This document shows, in pieces, positions 27,091-38,647 of a stretch of DNA of 64,000 nucleotides. The position numbers and the translations under genes were made by a program. The first letter of the stretch is position 1. Every line of letters begins with the position of its first letter. Under the pieces are notes generated by a model. It ran no database searches. It saw only the letters and a program-made list of their open reading frames with translations, and was not told the DNA's origin. Origin of the DNA: Pseudomonadota bacterium (lineage in GTDB: Bacteria > Myxococcota > Myxococcia > Myxococcales > Myxococcaceae); NCBI GenBank assembly GCA_023426545.1, contig JAFAAN010000111.1, forward strand, positions 1 to 64,000, written 5' to 3'.

Positions 27091-28809
27091 TTGCACTGCC
27101 CCTCCTGCGGCGCCGACGCCCAAGAATCCTCCCGTTTCTGTCCCGCCTGCGGCGCGACGCTCGTGCGTGCGCCCGACGCGGACGAGTACGTCGGCAAGAC
27201 GATTGCCTACAAGTACCGGGTCGAGGCCCTCATTGGCGAGGGCGGCATGGGCAAGGTCTACCGTGCCCGGCAGCTCTCCCTGGACAAGGTCGTGGTGCTG
27301 AAGGTGCTGCGGCATACGCTCCTGTCGGACGAGCGCACCGTGGCGCGCTTCCAGCGCGAGGCCAAGGCCGCCAGTCGCCTCAACCACCCCAACTCCATCA
27401 GCGTGCTCGACTTCGGCCAGGCCGAGGACGGGGCCCTGTTCATCGCCATGGAGTACGTGGCGGGGCAGGACCTGCACCAGATTCTCAGCCGCGAGTGGCC
27501 CCTGAGCGAGGCGCGCGTGGTGCGCATCGTCAGCCAGGTGCTGAGCGCGCTGTCGGACGCGCACGGCGCGGGCGTCATCCACCGCGACCTCAAGCCCGAG
27601 AACATCATGGTGGAGCCGCGGCGCAACGAGCCCGACTTCGTCAAGGTGCTCGACTTCGGCATCGCGAAGATCACCGACTCCACCGATGACGGGCCGGCGC
27701 TCACCCGCGCGGGGTTCGTGTGCGGCACCCCCGAGTACATGTCGCCCGAGCAGGCGCGGGGCTCGCAGCTGGACCACCGCTCCGACCTGTACGCGGTGGG
27801 CGTCATCCTCTACCAGCTGATGACGGGCCTGCTGCCCTTCGAGTCCGACTCCGCGGTGGGCTTCGCCACCAAGCACCTGACCGAGGAGCCGCCGCCCCCC
27901 ACGCGCCGCCGGCCGGACGCGCGCATCTCCCCGGCCATGGAGCGGCTCATCCTCCGGGCGCTGTCGAAGAACCCGGCGGACCGTCCCGCCAGCGCCGAGG
28001 CCTTCAAGGCCGAGCTGCAGGCCGTGGACAAGGAGCGCCGCCGGATGGACGCGGCGCCGCGCCGTCCGGCCAACTCATCGGCGGTGCTGGCGCCGCTGCC
28101 TCGCAAGTCCACGGCCGGCCCGCAGCAGGGGGATGGCCGGGATTCCACGCTGCCAGGGTGGGGCAGCGAGGTGACGGTGGAGGCCACGGTGCGCGCCTTG
28201 CCCGGCGTGCTCGAGCCCCTTCCGGCGAACGCCAATGCCATCGACGCCACCCGTGAGCGGACCGACTCGCTGGTCCATACCCAGCCCGGCGCCGGCAACA
28301 GCGGCGGGGTGGCCTTCTTCTTCAAGTCGCTGACCATCCTCCTGGTGGTCGCGGCGGTCGGCTTCTTCGCCTACTACTTCTTCATGGGCGCGGGCAGCGG
28401 CGGGCCCCAGGATCTACCGTACGCCCTGCCGACGAATGCCCCGGTGCCCGCGGGCGCCAACCACACCGCAGTGGGGGCGAGCCCGGACGTGCCGCTCTAT
28501 GACCGGGCCATCGTCGCGGGGGCGCGCAACGTCGAGCGTGCGCTGGAGCTGGCGCGGGAGGGTGACAAGGCCCTGCAGCGCGCGGACGTGGGACTGGCGG
28601 CCACCAAGTACCGGGAGGCCTTCAGCCGCAGCGGAGACCCGGAGCTGGCCCTGAAGCTGGGCGAGGTCTACTGGCACCGGCAGAACCCCGACAAGGAAGA
28701 GGCGCGTGGCTGGTGGAACCGCCACCTGCGCGAGCAGCCCTCGTCCAAGGCCCGGGCGCTCATCGAGCAGCGGCTGGGGGGCTCCGTGGCCCGGCCCGGA
28801 TCGCCGTAG
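27091..28809 (+). CDS. Membrane-anchored Ser/Thr protein kinase with zinc ribbon
   Basis: This is a protein of about 572 residues. A TTG at 27091 follows GGGGAA at 27078-27083; TTG 27076 is an alternative. An N-terminal zinc ribbon (CPSCGADAQ...FCPACGA) precedes a Hanks-type kinase domain at about 30-300. The kinase domain has GEGGMGKVY, the ATP-binding Lys in VVVLKVLRH, HRDLKPENI, DFGIAK and GTPEYMSPEQ, so it looks active. A Pro/Ser-rich linker leads to one membrane segment (SLTILLVVAAVGFFAYYFF). The outer part contains a short TPR-like helical region. It sits between two FHA genes that probably read its phosphorylation. Confidence 0.92.
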   Translation: MHCPSCGADAQESSRFCPACGATLVRAPDADEYVGKTIAYKYRVEALIGEGGMGKVYRARQLSLDKVVVLKVLRHTLLSDERTVARFQREAKAASRLNHPNSISVLDFGQAEDGALFIAMEYVAGQDLHQILSREWPLSEARVVRIVSQVLSALSDAHGAGVIHRDLKPENIMVEPRRNEPDFVKVLDFGIAKITDSTDDGPALTRAGFVCGTPEYMSPEQARGSQLDHRSDLYAVGVILYQLMTGLLPFESDSAVGFATKHLTEEPPPPTRRRPDARISPAMERLILRALSKNPADRPASAEAFKAELQAVDKERRRMDAAPRRPANSSAVLAPLPRKSTAGPQQGDGRDSTLPGWGSEVTVEATVRALPGVLEPLPANANAIDATRERTDSLVHTQPGAGNSGGVAFFFKSLTILLVVAAVGFFAYYFFMGAGSGGPQDLPYALPTNAPVPAGANHTAVGASPDVPLYDRAIVAGARNVERALELAREGDKALQRADVGLAATKYREAFSRSGDPELALKLGEVYWHRQNPDKEEARGWWNRHLREQPSSKARALIEQRLGGSVARPGSP

Positions 28810-28862
28810 AGGCGCCTCCCGGCGGGGAAGGGCGGCCCAGGCGCCGGGGAGCCGGTGCTCCC

Positions 28863-29990
28863 TCAGGCCAGCGCTTCCACCTGGAGCACGTGCTGCCCCA
28901 GCCGGACGCGGTCTCCGGGGCGCAGCGGGCGCTCCACGCCGCTGGCGAGGCGCACGTAGGTGCCCAGGCCTCCGGACAGGTCGCGCAGCAGCGCGCCCGT
29001 GGGCGTGGGGGACAGCTCGCAGTGGCGCCCGGCGAGGCCCTCGTCACCAGGGAAGCTCAAGTCACAGTGCGCCAGGCCAATGGTGAGCAGCGGCGCCGCC
29101 GTCATGACCGCGCGGCCGCCGCGGCCTCCGACGAGCATCTCCTCCACGCCGTACACGGCCTGGCCCAGCGGTACGGGGGCACCGTAGATGGCGGGGCGGC
29201 CCGGCGTGGGGGGCTGGGGCTCCAGGCGCCCCGTGAAGCGGAACAGCCGCTGCCCGGCGCTGAAGAGCGCGCGCGGGGCGAGCGCCTCGGTGCCGCCCAC
29301 GGTGACGAAGACGCCCGACGCGCTGGACTCGTCGCGCACGTACAGCGCGCCGTCCTTCACGAGGAAGGTGGCGTGCAGGGGGGACACGAAGACGTCGTCC
29401 GAGAACAGGATGGCGCCGCGCTGGCGGCCCACGACGCAGCCGGTGACGGGCAGCTTATAGCGCTGGCCCCGGGCGGAGCCGGCGATGACGGCCAGCCCGA
29501 AGCGCGAGGCGGCCGGAGGCGTGGGGCGGGGCGGGGCGGTGGCCGCGCGTCCGGGCATGGCGCCTTCCGGAACGGGCGGTGGCGGGCGCGTGGTCGCGGG
29601 GCCGGAGGGGCTTCCCGTGCGGGCTACGATGCCCGGCGGAGCCGTCTGGGCGCGCGCGGGGGGCGGGCGCTCCACCAGCAACCCCGCCGCGGTGGGCGGA
29701 GGCGTACGCGCCGAGGGGCGCAGCCCGGGCGGAATGGCGCCGGGCGCCAGGGGTACCACCGGCTCGGCCACCTTGCCGCCGGGGAAGCTGGACACCGCCA
29801 CGGGGCGGCTGCCAGGGGGCGTCCCCGGACGGGCAACGGCCAGTGGTGGCCGGGTCGCGGCGGGCTGGGGGGCAGGTGGCTGATCGCCCAGGGCCTGCCC
29901 GCACAGGGTGCAGGCGGCCGAGCGAGGCGCGTTGTACCCGTCACAGTTCGGGCAGACGACGGCGAGGGAGGACAGCAGGAGCTGTGACAT
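28863..29990 (-). CDS. Zinc-ribbon protein with FHA domains and Pro-rich linker
   Basis: This 375-residue protein reads from ATG 29990 (MSQLLLSSLAVVCPNCDG). A zinc ribbon (CPNCDGYN...CTLCGQ) is followed by about 110 residues rich in Pro, Ala and Arg, then two FHA-like domains from about residue 170. These contain GCVVGRQRGAILFSDDVFVSPLHA and, near the end, FPGDEGLAGRHCELSPT with GGLGTYVRL (quoted in part). It has the same overall plan as the FHA protein on the other side of the kinase but with a longer linker, suggesting an old duplication. It is convergent with the kinase gene. Confidence 0.88.
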   Translation of the reverse strand: MSQLLLSSLAVVCPNCDGYNAPRSAACTLCGQALGDQPPAPQPAATRPPLAVARPGTPPGSRPVAVSSFPGGKVAEPVVPLAPGAIPPGLRPSARTPPPTAAGLLVERPPPARAQTAPPGIVARTGSPSGPATTRPPPPVPEGAMPGRAATAPPRPTPPAASRFGLAVIAGSARGQRYKLPVTGCVVGRQRGAILFSDDVFVSPLHATFLVKDGALYVRDESSASGVFVTVGGTEALAPRALFSAGQRLFRFTGRLEPQPPTPGRPAIYGAPVPLGQAVYGVEEMLVGGRGGRAVMTAAPLLTIGLAHCDLSFPGDEGLAGRHCELSPTPTGALLRDLSGGLGTYVRLASGVERPLRPGDRVRLGQHVLQVEALA

Positions 29991-30134
29991 GGGTGGAGCG
30001 AATCTAGGGGGCCGCAAAACACCGGGTCAACGAAAGCGAACGCACCAACCGGGGGGGCCGCGAGGCAGGTGACGTCCAGGTGTGGGGCAACGTTGCCCCT
30101 CCGTTGTTGCAAAGTTACGATTGCTCCTCATTCG

Positions 30135-32351
30135 ATGATTCGCCTGAACGACATCCTCCAACGGGTTTCCCAGTACCACCCCGACCCCGACCTGGACATC
30201 ATCAAGAAGGCCTACGTCTATTCGGCCAAGGTCCACCAGGGGCAGCTCCGGAAGTCAGGCGAGCCCTACCTCGTCCACCCGCTCGAGGTCGCCGGCATCC
30301 TCGGTGAGCTCAAGCTGGACGAGGCGTCCATCGTCACCGGACTCCTCCACGACACCATCGAGGACACGCTGGCCACGGCGGAGGAGCTGACGGAGCTCTT
30401 CGGCTCCGAGGTGGCCCACCTGGTGGATGGGGTCACCAAGCTCTCCAAGTTCTCCGCGTCCGCGAGCCTGTCGCAGGAGGAGAAGCAGGCGGAGAACTTC
30501 CGGAAGATGATCATCGCGATGGCGCAGGACATCCGCGTCATCCTGGTGAAGCTGGCGGACCGCACGCACAACATGCGGACGCTGGACCACATGTCGGAGG
30601 AGAAGCAGGCCCGCATCGCGCAGGAGACGCTCGACATCTACGCGCCGCTGGCCAACCGGCTCGGCATCTCGTGGATCAAGACGGAGCTGGAGGACCTGAG
30701 CTTCCGCTACGTGAAGCCGCAGGAGTTCTTCGCCCTCCAGGAGAAGCTGAACAAGCGGAAGAAGGAGCGGGAGAAGTATATCGAGGAGACGTGCGAGCTC
30801 ATCCGCTCCAAGCTGGCCGAGCGCGGGCTGAAGGGCGAGGTGAGCGGCCGCTTCAAGCACGTCTACAGCATCTACAAGAAGATCAAGTCACAGGGCATCG
30901 ACTTCGATCAGATCCACGACATCATCGCGTTCCGCATCATCGCGCCCACCGCGCCCTCCTGCTACGAGGCGCTCGGTCTGGTGCACGAGATGTGGAAGCC
31001 GGTCCCCGGGCGCTTCAAGGACTTCATCGCGATTCCGAAGCCCAACATGTACCAGTCGCTGCACACGACGATCATCGGCCCGCTCAGCGAGCGCGTCGAG
31101 GTGCAGATCCGCACCGCGGAGATGCACAAGATCGCCGAGGAGGGCATCGCCGCGCACTGGAAGTACAAGGAGGGCAAGGCCGTCATCTCCAAGGATGACG
31201 AGAAGTTCGCCTGGCTGCGGCAGCTGATGGAGTGGCAGCAGGACCTCAAGGACCCGAAGGAGTTCCTGGAGACGGTGAAGGTGGACCTCTTCACCGACGA
31301 GGTCTTCGTCTTCACGCCGAAGGGCGACGTGCGCTCGCTGCCGCGTGGGGCCACGCCGGTGGACTTCGCCTACGCCATCCACTCGGACGTGGGCAACCGG
31401 TGCGTGGGCGCCAAGGTGAACGGGAAGATCGTCCCGCTGCGCTACAAGATGAAGAACGGGGACACGGTGGAGGTGCTCACCAGCCCCCAGCAGCATCCGT
31501 CCAAGGACTGGCTCACCTTCGTCAAGACGAGCCGCGCCCAGCAGCGCATCCGCGGCTTCATCAAGCAGCAGCAGCGCGAGAAGAGCCTGCAGCTGGGACG
31601 CGAGCTGGCGGACCGCGAGCTCAAGCGCTTCCAGCTCAACTTCAACCGGCTGCTCAAGTCCGGCGAGATGAAGAAGGTCGCCGGGGACCTGGGCTTCCGC
31701 GTGGAAGATGACATGCTGGTGGCCATCGGCTACGGCAAGGTGACGCCGCAGCAGCTGGTGCACCGGCTCGTCCCGCAGGAGAAGCTCAGCGCGGTGGAGG
31801 CGGGCGCGCGCGCGGATGCGGCGGCCACGTCACAGTCGGGGACGGGCGGCAACTCGGTGCTACCCGGCCTGTCGCGCGTCACGGAAATGGCGAAGCGGCT
31901 GGTGGGCCGCAGCAACCGCAGCGGCGTGCAGATCGGGGGCGTGGACGACGTCCTCGTCCGCTTCGGGCGGTGTTGCAACCCCGTCCCCGGCGACCCCATC
32001 GCCGGCTTCATCACCCGGGGACGGGGCGTCACGGTTCACACGGTCGGCTGTGAAAAGGCGCTGGCCACGGACCCGGAGCGGCGGGTGGACGTGACGTGGG
32101 ATGTCCGGGGTGACTTCAAGCGTCCCGTCACCCTGCGCATCCTCACCGCCGACCGGCCGGGCCTCCTGGCGGACATCACCAACACCTTCTCCAAGAAGGG
32201 CGTCAACATCTCCCAGGCCAACTGCCGGGCCACGGGGGATGATCGGGCGGTGAACACTTTCGAGGTCACCATCTCCGACCTCAAGCAGCTCACCGACCTG
32301 ATGCGGACCATCGAGCGGCTCCAGGGCGTCTACTCGGTCGAGCGCATCTAA
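30135..32351 (+). CDS. relA: Bifunctional (p)ppGpp synthetase/hydrolase, RelA/SpoT family
   Basis: This 738-residue protein reads from ATG 30135 (MIRLNDILQRVSQY). The N-terminal HD hydrolase domain keeps its catalytic residues (TGLLHDTIEDT near residue 67, DRTHNMRTL near residue 147). The synthetase domain (about 220-340) has YKKIKSQGIDFDQIHDIIAF and PNMYQSLHTTI. TGS (VFVFTPKGDVRSLPRGATP), a conserved-Cys region (RFGRCCNPVPGDPI) and a C-terminal ACT domain follow. Both activities appear intact, so it should make and degrade the stringent alarmone. In M. xanthus, RelA-made (p)ppGpp starts development, which ties it to the spore-coat genes further along. Confidence 0.95.
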   Translation: MIRLNDILQRVSQYHPDPDLDIIKKAYVYSAKVHQGQLRKSGEPYLVHPLEVAGILGELKLDEASIVTGLLHDTIEDTLATAEELTELFGSEVAHLVDGVTKLSKFSASASLSQEEKQAENFRKMIIAMAQDIRVILVKLADRTHNMRTLDHMSEEKQARIAQETLDIYAPLANRLGISWIKTELEDLSFRYVKPQEFFALQEKLNKRKKEREKYIEETCELIRSKLAERGLKGEVSGRFKHVYSIYKKIKSQGIDFDQIHDIIAFRIIAPTAPSCYEALGLVHEMWKPVPGRFKDFIAIPKPNMYQSLHTTIIGPLSERVEVQIRTAEMHKIAEEGIAAHWKYKEGKAVISKDDEKFAWLRQLMEWQQDLKDPKEFLETVKVDLFTDEVFVFTPKGDVRSLPRGATPVDFAYAIHSDVGNRCVGAKVNGKIVPLRYKMKNGDTVEVLTSPQQHPSKDWLTFVKTSRAQQRIRGFIKQQQREKSLQLGRELADRELKRFQLNFNRLLKSGEMKKVAGDLGFRVEDDMLVAIGYGKVTPQQLVHRLVPQEKLSAVEAGARADAAATSQSGTGGNSVLPGLSRVTEMAKRLVGRSNRSGVQIGGVDDVLVRFGRCCNPVPGDPIAGFITRGRGVTVHTVGCEKALATDPERRVDVTWDVRGDFKRPVTLRILTADRPGLLADITNTFSKKGVNISQANCRATGDDRAVNTFEVTISDLKQLTDLMRTIERLQGVYSVERI

Positions 32352-32435
32352 CGGCCTCGGGCTTTCGTGGTAGAGCGCCCGGAAACCCCGGGCGGTCCGC
32401 CGTGGCGGGCCGCTCCCACACCCGAGGTGCGCCGC

Positions 32436-32822
32436 ATGGCTCGCAAGGCAATCCACTCCGACCAGGCCCCCAAGGCCATTGGCCCGTACTCCCAGGCCGT
32501 CCAGGTGGACGCTGGGAAGATGACCTTCCTCTCCGGCCAGATTCCGCTCGACCCCGCCACCATGGAGATGGTGCAGGGCGACGTCGTCGCGCAGGCGGAG
32601 CGGGTGATGGAGAACCTGAAGGCCGTGCTCGCCGCGGGCGGGCTGGACTTCTCCCACGTCGTGCGCTGCACCATCTACCTCACCGACCTGGGCGACTTCG
32701 GGCGGGTGAACGAGGTCTACGGCCGCTACTTCACCGGCGCGCCGCCGGCCCGGGCCACCGTCCAGGTGTCCGCGCTGCCGCGGGGCTCCAAGGTGGAGAT
32801 CGACGCCATCGCCGTCTCCTGA
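32436..32822 (+). CDS. ridA: RidA family enamine/imine deaminase
   Basis: This 128-residue protein matches the RidA (YjgF/UK114) family along its length: APKAIGPYSQAVQVD, FLSGQIPLDP, AQAERVMENLKAVLAAGGLDF and the ending PRGSKVEIDAIAVS. The catalytic Arg is in VVRCTIYLTDLGDF and the final Glu is in VEIDAIA. RidA hydrolyses reactive enamines formed by PLP enzymes. It follows relA by 84 bp and ends at a strong terminator. Confidence 0.95.
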   Translation: MARKAIHSDQAPKAIGPYSQAVQVDAGKMTFLSGQIPLDPATMEMVQGDVVAQAERVMENLKAVLAAGGLDFSHVVRCTIYLTDLGDFGRVNEVYGRYFTGAPPARATVQVSALPRGSKVEIDAIAVS

Positions 32823-32846
32823 GGCGCCGCACCCGCTGAAAAGACG

Positions 32847-32880
32847 AAGGCCGCCGGACCCCTCGGGTCCGACGGCCTTT
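32847..32880. terminator. Bidirectional terminator between ridA and the triple-DsbA gene
   Basis: AAGGCCG-C-CGGACC at 32847-32860 pairs with GGGTCCG-A-CGGCCTT around 32865-32879, with one mismatch and a short CCTC loop. T residues follow on the plus strand and A residues precede it, so it can serve both converging genes. Confidence 0.85.
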
Positions 32881-32911
32881 GTCGCTTCGGGCCGTGTGGC
32901 CCGAGCAGGCG

Positions 32912-34876
<1,965 letters not shown>

Positions 34877-35071
34877 GAGTGGGTCATGCTCCTTCGCCAT
34901 GGGGCCGGCATGTGGGCCCGAGCGGGTTTTCAACGAGGGCAGAGGGCGGCGGTCTTAACAGAGGGAATTCCAGACGCGCAAGCAAGCCGGTCCGGCCTTC
35001 CATGGAGCCGTGCGCTCCTAGGGGCCCCAAAACCTGGGAGACTTCGGAAAAATTCCGCCAGAGTCACGATC

Positions 35072-35302
35072 ATGCACGCCGCCGTACGCATCGATGCCCG
35101 GGGGACCTTGTGTCCCATGCCCATCCTGGAACTCGCCAAGGCCATGAGAACGCTGCCGCCGGGGACGCTGGTGGAGCTCGTCGCCACGGATCGGGGGCTG
35201 GAGGCGGACCTCCCGGCGTGGTGCGAGGCTACGGGGAATCCACTGGTCCGCATGGAACGGCAGGAGGGGAGCTACGTGGGCTGGGTGCGCAAGGCGGGCT
35301 GA
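35072..35302 (+). CDS. TusA/SirA-like sulfur carrier protein
   Basis: This 76-residue protein has the family signature near its start: IDARGTLCPMPILELAKAM, where the Cys of CPMP carries the persulfide. The rest (GTLVELVATDRGLEADLPAWCEATGN) fits the small two-layer fold. TusA-like proteins pass sulfur to tRNA-thiolation or cofactor pathways; the partner here is unknown. It reads divergently from the triple-DsbA gene and convergently with the ABC transporter gene. Confidence 0.88.
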   Translation: MHAAVRIDARGTLCPMPILELAKAMRTLPPGTLVELVATDRGLEADLPAWCEATGNPLVRMERQEGSYVGWVRKAG

Positions 35303-35325
35303 GCGGCTCCCAGCCCGCCAGGACT

Positions 35326-36234
35326 TCAGAGCATCTGGAGGACGCGGTCTTCCAGGCGCTGTCCACGGCTGACGCCGAGGATGAGCACGTCGTGCTGGAG
35401 CAGGTGGCGCACCACGTGGCTGATGACCTCCTCGGGCGCGACGCCGCCGCTGAAGCGCACGCGCAGCACGGTGTCGCTCTCCATGCGCGCGTCGGTGACG
35501 TGGGGCATCGCGGTGAGCTCCGGGATGATGACGCCGCCGCGCGCGATCTGCACGCGGAACTCGGCGCCCTGGCCCGTGAGCTCGGACATGCTGCCGGCCT
35601 GGGCCAGCGTGCCCTTGTCGAGGATGGCGGCGGCGTCACACAGCTCCTCCAACTCCTGGAGGTTGTGGCTGGAGACCACCACCGTCTGCCGGCCCTTCAT
35701 GTCGCGGATGAGCTGGCGCACCTGGGCGGCGATTCGCGGGTCCAGGCCGGCGGTCGGCTCGTCCAGCAGCACCAGCGGCGGGTTGCCCATGAGCGCCTGC
35801 GCCATGGCGGCGCGCTTGGCCATGCCGTGGCTGAGCGCCTGCGTCTGGACGTTCCAGGCCTCCGCGAGCCCCACCTTGTCGAGGGCTTCACGGGCCTCGC
35901 GCCCGGGCTCGGCGAGAGCGGACAGGCGGGCCCAGTACGTCAGCAGCGCGCCCACCTCCCAGCCCGGTGGCAGCACCGCGTCCTGGGGCAGCGCGCCCAG
36001 CCGGCCCTTGAGGGCGCCCGGCGTCGCGGGGTCCACGTCCATGACCTTGAGCGAGCCCTCGGACGGATAGAGATAGCCGCACATCATGGAGAAGGTGGTC
36101 GTCTTGCCGGCGCCGTTGGGGCCGATGAGGCCGAACACCGCGCCTCGGGGCACGCTGAAGCTCACGCCGTTGACGGCCACCTTGGGGCCGAAGCGCTTCG
36201 AGACGCCGAACAGTTCAATGGCCAGGTCGCTCAC
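35326..36234 (-). CDS. ABC transporter ATP-binding protein
   Basis: This 302-residue protein has Walker A GPNGAGKTTT near residue 39, a signature loop LSHGMAKRAAMAQAL (a variant of LSGGQ) and Walker B PLVLLDEPTAGLDP, followed by the switch His in VVVSSHNLQEL. A C-terminal regulatory segment of about 80 residues follows. This layout fits the CcmA/NatA-type exporter group (ABC-2). The start overlaps the permease stop by four bases, so the two are made together. The substrate is unknown. Confidence 0.92.
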   Translation of the reverse strand: MSDLAIELFGVSKRFGPKVAVNGVSFSVPRGAVFGLIGPNGAGKTTTFSMMCGYLYPSEGSLKVMDVDPATPGALKGRLGALPQDAVLPPGWEVGALLTYWARLSALAEPGREAREALDKVGLAEAWNVQTQALSHGMAKRAAMAQALMGNPPLVLLDEPTAGLDPRIAAQVRQLIRDMKGRQTVVVSSHNLQELEELCDAAAILDKGTLAQAGSMSELTGQGAEFRVQIARGGVIIPELTAMPHVTDARMESDTVLRVRFSGGVAPEEVISHVVRHLLQHDVLILGVSRGQRLEDRVLQML

Positions 36235-37148
36235 AGGTCCCTCGCGCGCAGGATGCCGTAGGCCGACACCAGGAAGACGAGCGCGAAGGCCGCGTAGGCG
36301 GCTCCGCTCGCGCCGAACTGCGCCAGCCCCGGGTGCAGCAGGTCGCCGGCGTAGTACGACGGCGACAGGTAGCGCAGGAAGCGCAGGCTGCCCGTCTCAC
36401 CGGACACCCGGCCGATGGTGTCCATCAGCCAGAAGACGAACAGCAGGATGAAGTTGAAGACCAGGCTCACCGCGGGGGCGCGGAAGAGGCTGGAGCACAG
36501 CGTCGTGAGGGCCACGTAGGCCAGCGAGAAGACGATGGCCGCCAGCCAGAACTTCAGCAGGTTGAGCGCCATGGAGGCGAAGCCGAAGTCCGGGGCGGCG
36601 ACGCCGGCGTACACGAAGATGGCCAGATCGATGATGAGCACCAGGCCGAGCAGCAGGGTCGCCTGCGTCAGGAACTTGCCCAGCAGCACCGACGAGCGCC
36701 GCGCGCGCACCGTGAGGTAGCGCATGGAGCGCGGGCCCACCTCGCCGCTGATCTGATCGAAGCCCATCAGCGCGATGTAGGCCGGCAGGAAGAAGAGGGT
36801 GACCTTGAAGACGAACAGCACCTCCAGCGGCACGTGCTCCAGGGCCTCGATCATCGCGGAGTCGTTGCTGGTGAGGAAGCCCAGCACGCCCTTGCGCATC
36901 TCCTCGTTGAGCTGCACCGAGGCGCTCGCATCCGCGCCCGCGCCCTCCAGTTGCTTGGTGACGGCGCTCCGGACCTCGCTCGCGAGCCACCCCACCACCA
37001 GCAGGACCAGCGCCGAGAACATGCTGTAGAGGCCGAGCAGCACCACCGTGCGGCCACTGCGCACGGAGCGGCGGAGCTCGGCGCTCCAGATCACCAACGT
37101 CTCTTTCAATCCGTCCAAGGTGTGGGGGAACCTAGCGGAGTTGTCCAC
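36231..37148 (-). CDS. ABC-2 type transporter permease
   Basis: This protein of up to 305 residues may start at GTG 37148 or at TTG 37118. It has six predicted membrane segments, including VVLLGLYSMFSALVLLVVGW, FKVTLFFLPAYIALMGF and LVFNFILLFVFWLMDTIG. A large loop lies between the first two, the usual ABC-2 arrangement. With the ATPase gene, which it overlaps by ATGA, it should form an exporter. Confidence 0.88.
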   Translation of the reverse strand: MDNSARFPHTLDGLKETLVIWSAELRRSVRSGRTVVLLGLYSMFSALVLLVVGWLASEVRSAVTKQLEGAGADASASVQLNEEMRKGVLGFLTSNDSAMIEALEHVPLEVLFVFKVTLFFLPAYIALMGFDQISGEVGPRSMRYLTVRARRSSVLLGKFLTQATLLLGLVLIIDLAIFVYAGVAAPDFGFASMALNLLKFWLAAIVFSLAYVALTTLCSSLFRAPAVSLVFNFILLFVFWLMDTIGRVSGETGSLRFLRYLSPSYYAGDLLHPGLAQFGASGAAYAAFALVFLVSAYGILRARDL

Positions 37149-37267
37149 CCGTCCGCCAAGTTTCTGATTTCAGCAGGGGAGGGAGCAGCCAGCGAAGCGC
37201 CCGTGGACACCTCGCCCCCAGCCGGTAGGATTCGGGCGCAAGCTCACCCCGGAGCCTCCGCGCAGCA

Positions 37268-38647
37268 ATGAGCATCCACCGCCGTTTCCTGTCCGCCGCC
37301 GCGTTGTTCCCCCTCGTCGTGCTCATGGGCTCGACGGAGCCCGCGGCCGTCGCGCCCGCCGACCCATCCGATGACGGCGGGACAGGCGCGCAGACCCATG
37401 CGGAGACGCAGGACGCGGGGGCGTTGGAGGCGGTGTCCGCCGCCGCGGCGCTGGGGGGCGCTCCGGATGGGGGCCTCGCGGTCCTGGCGGCCGAGCCGGG
37501 CATGGTGCCTCCGGCGCCAGTGCCCTCGCGCGAGAAGGCGCCGCCCATCGCGAAGGTGAAGCCGCTGTCGAAGACGGCGGACCTGATGGCCCGCGCGACG
37601 CTGGAGGGCGACGCGCTGGTGGTGAAGGAGAAGGGCGGCACGAAGAAGCGCCTCACCATCGACCCGGTGCTCCAGGCCTCGCTGACGCAGATCCTCCGCA
37701 ACTACGAGGTGCCATACGGCGCGGCCGTGGTGCTGGAGCCCTCCACGGGCCGCGTGCTGGCGCTGGCCGAGCACTCCGTGGCGCAGCCGGAGCTGCGGGG
37801 GTTGCCGGTGCGCGCGGTGTTCCCGGCAGCCAGCATCTTCAAGGTCATCACCGGCAGCGCGCTGCTGGAAGCCGGCGTCACCCCGGAGACGGAGGAGTGC
37901 TTCCACGGCGGCAAGCGCCGCCTCTCCGAGAAGCTGCTGGTGGACAGCGAGCGCGACGGCTCCTGCTACTCGCTGGCGCTGGCCATGGGCAAGAGCGCCA
38001 ACGTCGTCTTCGCCAAGCTGACGAGCAAGCACCTCACGGTGGAGACGCTGCGCCGCATGGCGGCCCGCTTCCGCTTCAACCGTGAAATCACCTTCCCCGT
38101 GCCGACGGACGTGTCGCTGGCCGCCATTCCCGAGGAGTCGTTCGGCTTCGCCAACACCGGCGCGGGCTTCGGGGACGTGTACCTGTCCCCGCTGCACGGC
38201 GCGCTGGTGGCCGCGGTGGCCGCCAACGAGGGCCGCTGGGTGGACCCCATCCTCATCGAGCCGGAGGGGCCCGCGCCGCTGCTGCCTCCCGACGGCGAGC
38301 CCGTCCTCTCGCCCAAGGTGGCGAAGGAGCTGACCACCTTGCTGGAGGCCACCGTCACCCACGGCACCGCGCGCAGCGTGTTCCGGGAGCGCGGCTTCCG
38401 TGTCGAGGGGGCCGTGGGCAAGACAGGCTCGCTGGCGGACCGGGAGCCGTTCCGGGATTACTCGTGGTTCGTGGGCTTCGCGCCCAAGGACAACCCGCGC
38501 GTCGCGGTGGCCGCCCTCGTCGTGAACGACCCGAAGTGGCGCATCCGCGCCCCGTGGCTCGGCCGGGAGGCGCTCCGCCTGGGCCTGGAGCGCCTGCCCG
38601 CGCCGGTGGAGCAGACGGCGCCAGCGTCCGCGGCCGGCAAGCACTGA
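37268..38647 (+). CDS. Penicillin-binding protein transpeptidase domain protein
   Basis: This 459-residue protein begins with a signal sequence or anchor (FLSAAALFPLVVLMGS), then about 100 low-complexity residues. The transpeptidase domain (about 130-440) has all three catalytic motifs: SIFK (Ser189), SAN (Ser243) and KTG (Lys385). It is shorter than class B PBPs because the N-terminal dimerisation domain is missing. It probably cross-links or trims peptidoglycan in the periplasm, or acts as a specialised transpeptidase. It converges with the DUF4388 gene on a shared palindrome. Confidence 0.88.
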   Translation: MSIHRRFLSAAALFPLVVLMGSTEPAAVAPADPSDDGGTGAQTHAETQDAGALEAVSAAAALGGAPDGGLAVLAAEPGMVPPAPVPSREKAPPIAKVKPLSKTADLMARATLEGDALVVKEKGGTKKRLTIDPVLQASLTQILRNYEVPYGAAVVLEPSTGRVLALAEHSVAQPELRGLPVRAVFPAASIFKVITGSALLEAGVTPETEECFHGGKRRLSEKLLVDSERDGSCYSLALAMGKSANVVFAKLTSKHLTVETLRRMAARFRFNREITFPVPTDVSLAAIPEESFGFANTGAGFGDVYLSPLHGALVAAVAANEGRWVDPILIEPEGPAPLLPPDGEPVLSPKVAKELTTLLEATVTHGTARSVFRERGFRVEGAVGKTGSLADREPFRDYSWFVGFAPKDNPRVAVAALVVNDPKWRIRAPWLGREALRLGLERLPAPVEQTAPASAAGKH

